From an uncultured Eubacteriales bacterium (GTDB lineage Bacteria > Bacillota > Clostridia > Christensenellales > Aristaeellaceae): a stretch of 64,000 nt of DNA. A program made the translations under genes and the position numbers. Location of the stretch: positions 1-64,000 of the forward strand of contig CACWXY010000001.1 of NCBI GenBank assembly GCA_902764915.1, given 5' to 3'. The notes beneath the pieces were generated by a model that saw only the letters and a list, made by a program, of their open reading frames with translations, was not told where the DNA came from and searched no databases. Shown here one piece after another: positions 60,154-64,000 of the stretch (within the stretch, counting starts at the first letter, position 1; each line of letters begins with the position of its first letter).

Positions 60154-62361
60154 TCAGTAATCGGCTTCTTCATCCGTCCAGTCATCATCATAGGTTTCTT
60201 CTTCCCACGCGTAGTCTTCATAGCTGTAGTCTTCCCACGTCTCATAGGGTTCCGCTACCGACAGGCGAATGGCCCAGCCTTCACCGGAAGAAAGCCCTTC
60301 CGAGGCCGTGTCAAATGCCCCGCCAGGCGTGCCTGTGCCCAGTGCCACGGGTGTTTTCTCCGGATTGGCACAGGAAATCTGTATACGGTACGTCACACCC
60401 TCTTCCAGTATTACATTCTCCAGGAAGACCATGTTTTCCTCTCCCGGCGCAAGATAATCCCCCGGCACCTGCAAAGCCCACAGAAGATGACCTGTTTCCG
60501 CCTCGGTCACCGCAGCAACAATGTCGGACAGGTCTGTCTTTTCCGTATCCTGCAGTGTAAACAGAATGAGTTCCAGCTGTTCTCTCTGTGCAGGCGTATA
60601 CAGCTGCACAGCCGGCACCGGAGCGATCGGAACATAACCGGAAATGCTGCCCTCATACAGTGCAATCGGGTCTTCAAACGTATCCACACCGAAATAGCCG
60701 GAATAGTCCGCGGCAAAAGTTCGCCGGATCGCTTCGCCCATATAGTCCCGTCGGATGAACATCTCCGTGCCTGCCTGATAGTAGTTGTCCCGTATATAGC
60801 TGACAAGCTCTCTGGCATACTCATCCTGATAATATCCCCAGACCTCACCGCCATAGGAATAAAAGAGCATCTTGGTGCGGTTTTCCCGCAGTGTCTGCAT
60901 TTCCTTTTCCCCATAGCCTTCCCAGGTCCAGGGCGTAGAGCAGGCCGCTCCATAGTCAATCCCGCGGTCTACCTCCACAGTCCCGCCATTTTCCAGGCCT
61001 GTCATATGCACCGTATCTCCGGGATCCAGGATAATGTCTGTAAATGTCTTGATATCTTCCGAGTCCACATTCCGCTCAAACAGATGCGCACTGCGCACAT
61101 ACTGAGGTACCATCGGGAACTGGGGGAAAACCTCCGTGTGCAGAACATAGATCACCAGAATGCTCACCGCTGCCATGGCACCGGGATAGCGTGTCCATTT
61201 CTTCCAGTGTCCCCACGGTGCGCGCAGCGCACTTCCCAAAAGCAATGCCAGAGAAAGCTCTGTTGCACACATGAAATTCATCGCGTGGTAATGGTCATAG
61301 CCCCGGATCCCCACCGCAATGGTAGATACCACAAAAGTGACGGCTATGATCGGGCTCTGCGTCAAAAGCCATGCACCCAGACAAAGCGGGGCAAGATTGC
61401 GCACAGCGCCGTCAAAGAAACGCATCCACTGCAGCGCTTTCTCCACATTTTCCAGTTCATTATATACCGTTGGGATGCCCAGGGCACCTTTCACACAGCG
61501 AATCGTATAATCCCACCATGCACGGTATGTCAGAAGGAAGGAGCCCAGGGGATCTGTTCCCAGGCCGCCCATATATTTGGAATAAATCTGCGTATTGAAG
61601 AAATAAGCCCCATAGAAGAAGTTCTGCAGATTTCCGGATACAGCATACCATGCTATCAGTATGACCCAGGGGATCAGACAGCAGACCACCAGTTTTCCAT
61701 CATCTGCAATCACCTGACGGCGCAGCTGTTTCTTTTCCATGACACCCGCTCTGGAAATCATCCATGCCTGGAAGATGACAACTCCCAGTGCTACCAGAAA
61801 TACCGCATATGCGCTGGTAAAGATACATCCGAATGTCAGTACAATGGAAAGGGAAAGCCAGACACAGCTGGACCAGGAGAGCCGCCGATTCTTCATGTAC
61901 GCCAGAAGCTCCATCAGCATCACGGCATGCCCAAAACCGGCCCAATGCTCAGAAAGCATGGTTGTGCACAGGTCATAGAGCGACAATGTCATCAGATACA
62001 GAAACGGCAGCAGAATCAGCGCAACCGGATTGAGATGCTTGCGCATATGAAGATACAGAAGACTCCATCCCAGTGACATCAGCACATAAAAGTACAGCCG
62101 GTAAGCCATAATATTGACCGGATGGGTCAATCCCATGACTGCTGCAATATAGTATGAGAAAGGCATGTGCTGGGAAATGTTCACCTTATAGACGTCTCCA
62201 CCTCTGGCGATCTCGTCGCCGACGGAAAACACGTCTGTTTCATCTACAAACGGTTCCGAAGGAAGAAAGGTGAGATAGGCCGTAAGCAGACTGATAAACA
62301 GAAGTACAGCCACCACATAGGGTACCCACCGGGGAACCCGGGTATTTCTCTGGTAAATCAA
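60154..62361 (-). CDS. GT-C-type membrane glycosyltransferase with acidic/aromatic tail
   Basis: The 735-aa protein has an N-terminal span (YVVAVLLFISLLTAYLTFL) and the extracytoplasmic EPFVDETDVFSVGDEI, whose acidic pair is usual for polyprenol-sugar-dependent transferases. About 10 more spans follow to residue about 400. A roughly 330-aa extracytoplasmic C-terminal part follows, ending in WEDYSYEDYAWEEETYDDDW, an extreme Tyr/Asp/Glu tail. It may elongate or decorate the glycan on the cell surface. It overlaps the LicD gene by 4 nt. Confidence 0.7.
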   Translation of the reverse strand: MIYQRNTRVPRWVPYVVAVLLFISLLTAYLTFLPSEPFVDETDVFSVGDEIARGGDVYKVNISQHMPFSYYIAAVMGLTHPVNIMAYRLYFYVLMSLGWSLLYLHMRKHLNPVALILLPFLYLMTLSLYDLCTTMLSEHWAGFGHAVMLMELLAYMKNRRLSWSSCVWLSLSIVLTFGCIFTSAYAVFLVALGVVIFQAWMISRAGVMEKKQLRRQVIADDGKLVVCCLIPWVILIAWYAVSGNLQNFFYGAYFFNTQIYSKYMGGLGTDPLGSFLLTYRAWWDYTIRCVKGALGIPTVYNELENVEKALQWMRFFDGAVRNLAPLCLGAWLLTQSPIIAVTFVVSTIAVGIRGYDHYHAMNFMCATELSLALLLGSALRAPWGHWKKWTRYPGAMAAVSILVIYVLHTEVFPQFPMVPQYVRSAHLFERNVDSEDIKTFTDIILDPGDTVHMTGLENGGTVEVDRGIDYGAACSTPWTWEGYGEKEMQTLRENRTKMLFYSYGGEVWGYYQDEYARELVSYIRDNYYQAGTEMFIRRDYMGEAIRRTFAADYSGYFGVDTFEDPIALYEGSISGYVPIAPVPAVQLYTPAQREQLELILFTLQDTEKTDLSDIVAAVTEAETGHLLWALQVPGDYLAPGEENMVFLENVILEEGVTYRIQISCANPEKTPVALGTGTPGGAFDTASEGLSSGEGWAIRLSVAEPYETWEDYSYEDYAWEEETYDDDWTDEEADY

Positions 62362-63191
62362 GTGTTCCCATCCTCCACTATTGTCATCACATGCTGCGGC
62401 ACGCGCTTGTCCTCCGGGGGCAATTGCATGAAATCACCGTACTGCATGGTCAGTATTGCCTCCGTGTCAAAGGGCACAGGAAACGGAATGCCCCGCAGAC
62501 ATTCCTCTCTTTTGCCCGCAAACCATTCTTCCCGATAGAGGAAGCCCCACAGTCCCGGCTCAATCATGTCATTGGACAGATAATAGGCACCGTTGCCTTC
62601 ATCCCGGCACTTCTGTGCATTCTCATACCAGCGGGCAATGGTCTGCATGGAAACGCATTTTCCCACCGCAGCGCCGAGGAATGCAGCTGCCTTATAGATA
62701 CCCCTGTACTGGGCATAGTGAATCGTCTTTCTGTGACCCATGGCCATAAGATAGATCAGGCGCATCCGCAGTGTATGCCGTCCAAATGCCTTCGGCCGAT
62801 GATCCAGAATAAACAGATCCAATGTGGGATGATTATATCTGCGGCCATAAAAATCGTCATCCCCGAAGGCTGTCGTCGCATACGTCACTGAGATATTGGC
62901 AATCTTGGGAATAAAGTCAAAAAATTCCGAAAATGTCGTAAAGTCAAGAAAGCGGAACTTTTCTCCCAGTGCCTGCGGGCAGACCCTGACAAAGCGCTCA
63001 TAATCTTCCCGGAACAGGAGCACATCCACATCATCGTCCCAGGGAATCAGGTCCCCCCCGCGCAGTGTACCAATGAGCGCACCACCCAGAAGATAATACG
63101 GAATACCATGCTTTCTGCATACCCGATCCATTTCCAGAAGCAGTTCCATGTTCGCCTCATGAATGCGAGACATGGTTTCTTTCAGTGTCAT
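62358..63191 (-). CDS. LicD-family phosphotransferase (nucleotidyltransferase fold)
   Basis: The protein has 277 aa from ATG 63191. The motif IPYYLLGGALIGTLRGGDLI and PWDDDVDVLLFREDYERF is the LicD/fukutin catalytic core with GG and DDDVD. HRKTIHYAQYRGIYKAAA and DFMQLPPEDKRVPQHVMT complete the family pattern. LicD-like proteins transfer phosphocholine or other phospho-groups from CDP-linked donors to cell-wall glycans. Neighbours are the flippase (4-nt overlap) and a membrane glycosyltransferase. Confidence 0.88.
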   Translation of the reverse strand: MTLKETMSRIHEANMELLLEMDRVCRKHGIPYYLLGGALIGTLRGGDLIPWDDDVDVLLFREDYERFVRVCPQALGEKFRFLDFTTFSEFFDFIPKIANISVTYATTAFGDDDFYGRRYNHPTLDLFILDHRPKAFGRHTLRMRLIYLMAMGHRKTIHYAQYRGIYKAAAFLGAAVGKCVSMQTIARWYENAQKCRDEGNGAYYLSNDMIEPGLWGFLYREEWFAGKREECLRGIPFPVPFDTEAILTMQYGDFMQLPPEDKRVPQHVMTIVEDGNT

Positions 63192-64000
63192 GTTTCCTTT
63201 TCCTTTCCGGCATCCCGCCACCCCAGATACAGCGAATAGAGGAGATAGACGGCATTGGCGCTGAGAAGCCCCCAGGCGAAGCCCGCAAAGCCAAAGCGCA
63301 TGGTCAGCGGAATGCACAAAATCAGATAAACAGCACCATATCCCAGATTCACATATACCTGATAGGACATGGGCGAGAAACGCAGAAGCACAACGGTAAT
63401 GGAGGATGCCACAAAGAAGAGTACCTGGCTGAGACTGGCCACAAGGAACCAGGGTCTCTCCAGAAGATAATTATTCGGGTACAGAAGCTTTACATAGATA
63501 TGCGAGCCCACAGTCGTGCCCAGCGTAGCCACAGCTGTCAAGCCCAGGGCAGCAAGCGTCGTCAGCTTCATGATCTTCCGGTTCAGTTTCCCGTCAAAGC
63601 GAGCCAGGTATCCGATCATAACCCCATTGAGGGGCGTTGACAGCAGTGCCATCAGTTTTCCCACCGATGATGCCTGATAGTACAGCGTCACATTCGTGCC
63701 GTCCAGCAGTGTATTAAGCAGGATCCGGTCTCCATTGAACAGTGCGTTATTGAGAAGGAATGTGCCAAAAAGCGTCAGATATGCCATAAACAGCTTCCGG
63801 TCCGTCTGAGCCTCCGCCTCTGCGGGACGTTCCCGGCGCAGCACCCGTCCCCTGCAAAGCACCATGACAACCCCTGCCATGTCCCCGGGAAGAAGGGCCA
63901 GCGGCCACAGTCCTGTCAGCCGAAACAGAAAGGATCCCAGAAGATAGCCCAGGGCAATGATGATATAGTAGACGAAAAACGCCCTGTAGTGAAGGGTCAG
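63188..64000 (-). CDS. Polysaccharide flippase (Wzx-type), C-terminal half
   Basis: The gene enters from the right edge, with 270 codons visible. Hydrophobic segments alternate regularly (YYIIIALGYLLGSFLFRLTG, LFGTFLLNNALFNGDRILL, MLLSTPLNG-type, LVASLSQVLFFVASSITVVL, GYGAVYLILCIPLTMRFG), as in Wzx/MurJ-like polysaccharide transporters. The pattern DRILLNTLLDGTNVTLYYQA is the conserved helix pair found in PST flippases. The 5' end is outside the window. It probably moves the lipid-linked glycan unit across the membrane. Confidence 0.8.
   Translation of the reverse strand: MTLHYRAFFVYYIIIALGYLLGSFLFRLTGLWPLALLPGDMAGVVMVLCRGRVLRRERPAEAEAQTDRKLFMAYLTLFGTFLLNNALFNGDRILLNTLLDGTNVTLYYQASSVGKLMALLSTPLNGVMIGYLARFDGKLNRKIMKLTTLAALGLTAVATLGTTVGSHIYVKLLYPNNYLLERPWFLVASLSQVLFFVASSITVVLLRFSPMSYQVYVNLGYGAVYLILCIPLTMRFGFAGFAWGLLSANAVYLLYSLYLGWRDAGKEKET

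Noticed and set aside
59269-62076. A 935-codon open frame on the plus strand
   Set aside because: It lies opposite the rfbF and membrane glycosyltransferase genes, has no ribosome binding site and no family resemblance. Codon bias of the true genes leaves the antisense frame open.
1-64000. CRISPR arrays, rRNA or prophage structural genes
   Set aside because: No regularly spaced repeats, rRNA segments or phage modules were seen in a reading of both strands.

Overview
The window looks like a chromosomal stretch of an anaerobic Clostridia-type Firmicute, probably from a gut or rumen. The evidence is strong Shine-Dalgarno sites (AGGAGG-like), a Re-type citrate synthase, YesMN-type two-component regulation, LplB/YtcP-type sugar permeases, an ECF transporter S subunit, and TIGR04076, DUF697-like and DUF2974 proteins. 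No rRNA, tRNA or CRISPR array was recognised, and the species cannot be named from the sequence alone.

Layout. (1) 1-2.9 kb is a decayed accessory zone: the 5' part of an IS21-family istA, a tyrosine-recombinase relic, another gene relic, a 56-codon small ORF with its own terminator, and a TetR regulator broken by two compensating frameshifts. (2) 2.9-6.3 kb is a redox operon: glutathione peroxidase, an MBL-fold/rubredoxin protein (frameshifted), a flavodoxin-like reductase, a radical SAM protein and a 49-aa membrane peptide. (3) 6.4-12.3 kb (minus) is an operon of nitrilase, P-loop kinase, esterase, GH2 glycosidase and MATE exporter. (4) 12.5-15.3 kb holds a family I.5-like lipase, a two-domain nitroreductase and a small acidic protein. 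(5) 15.3-23.6 kb holds a PHP phosphatase, an oligosaccharide ABC importer and its likely YesM/YesN regulators plus a PhnP-like hydrolase. (6) 23.7-27.9 kb is an mglBAC-like galactoside importer. (7) 28-36 kb holds a SUV3-type RNA helicase, a DUF697-like membrane protein, a possible small RNA, larC with an ECF S subunit behind a riboswitch-like leader, a YfcE phosphodiesterase and small conserved proteins. (8) 36.2-39.4 kb is a Re-citrate synthase / GntR / isocitrate dehydrogenase operon with a GntR-like operator. (9) 39.4-43.2 kb holds a TtcA-like protein without its PP-loop, a cardiolipin synthase and an alpha-L-fucosidase. (10) 43.3-47.6 kb is a three-gene operon: a 2TM-RCK channel with a non-GYG filter, a cyclic-nucleotide-binding protein, and a DUF2974 hydrolase fused to a D-Ala-D-Ala-ligase-like ATP-grasp. 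(11) 47.7-51.2 kb holds DUF5655, DUF1905 and TldD/TldE. (12) 51.3-64 kb (minus) is a cell-surface glycan cluster running off the window end: flippase, LicD, membrane glycosyltransferases and a CDP-3,6-dideoxyhexose pathway with a YerE-like TPP enzyme.

How the genes work together. The glycan cluster can build CDP-4-keto-3,6-dideoxyglucose and probably add a two-carbon branch from pyruvate (yersiniose-like) before GtrB-like and GT-C enzymes use it. Citrate synthase and isocitrate dehydrogenase make the oxidative branch from oxaloacetate to 2-oxoglutarate and glutamate. The most novel-looking unit is the channel / CNB / DUF2974-ligase operon, which has its own consensus promoter and suggests ligand-gated ion flux coupled to envelope or peptide metabolism. 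Both ABC solute-binding proteins lack a lipobox cysteine, which is unusual for a monoderm Firmicute.
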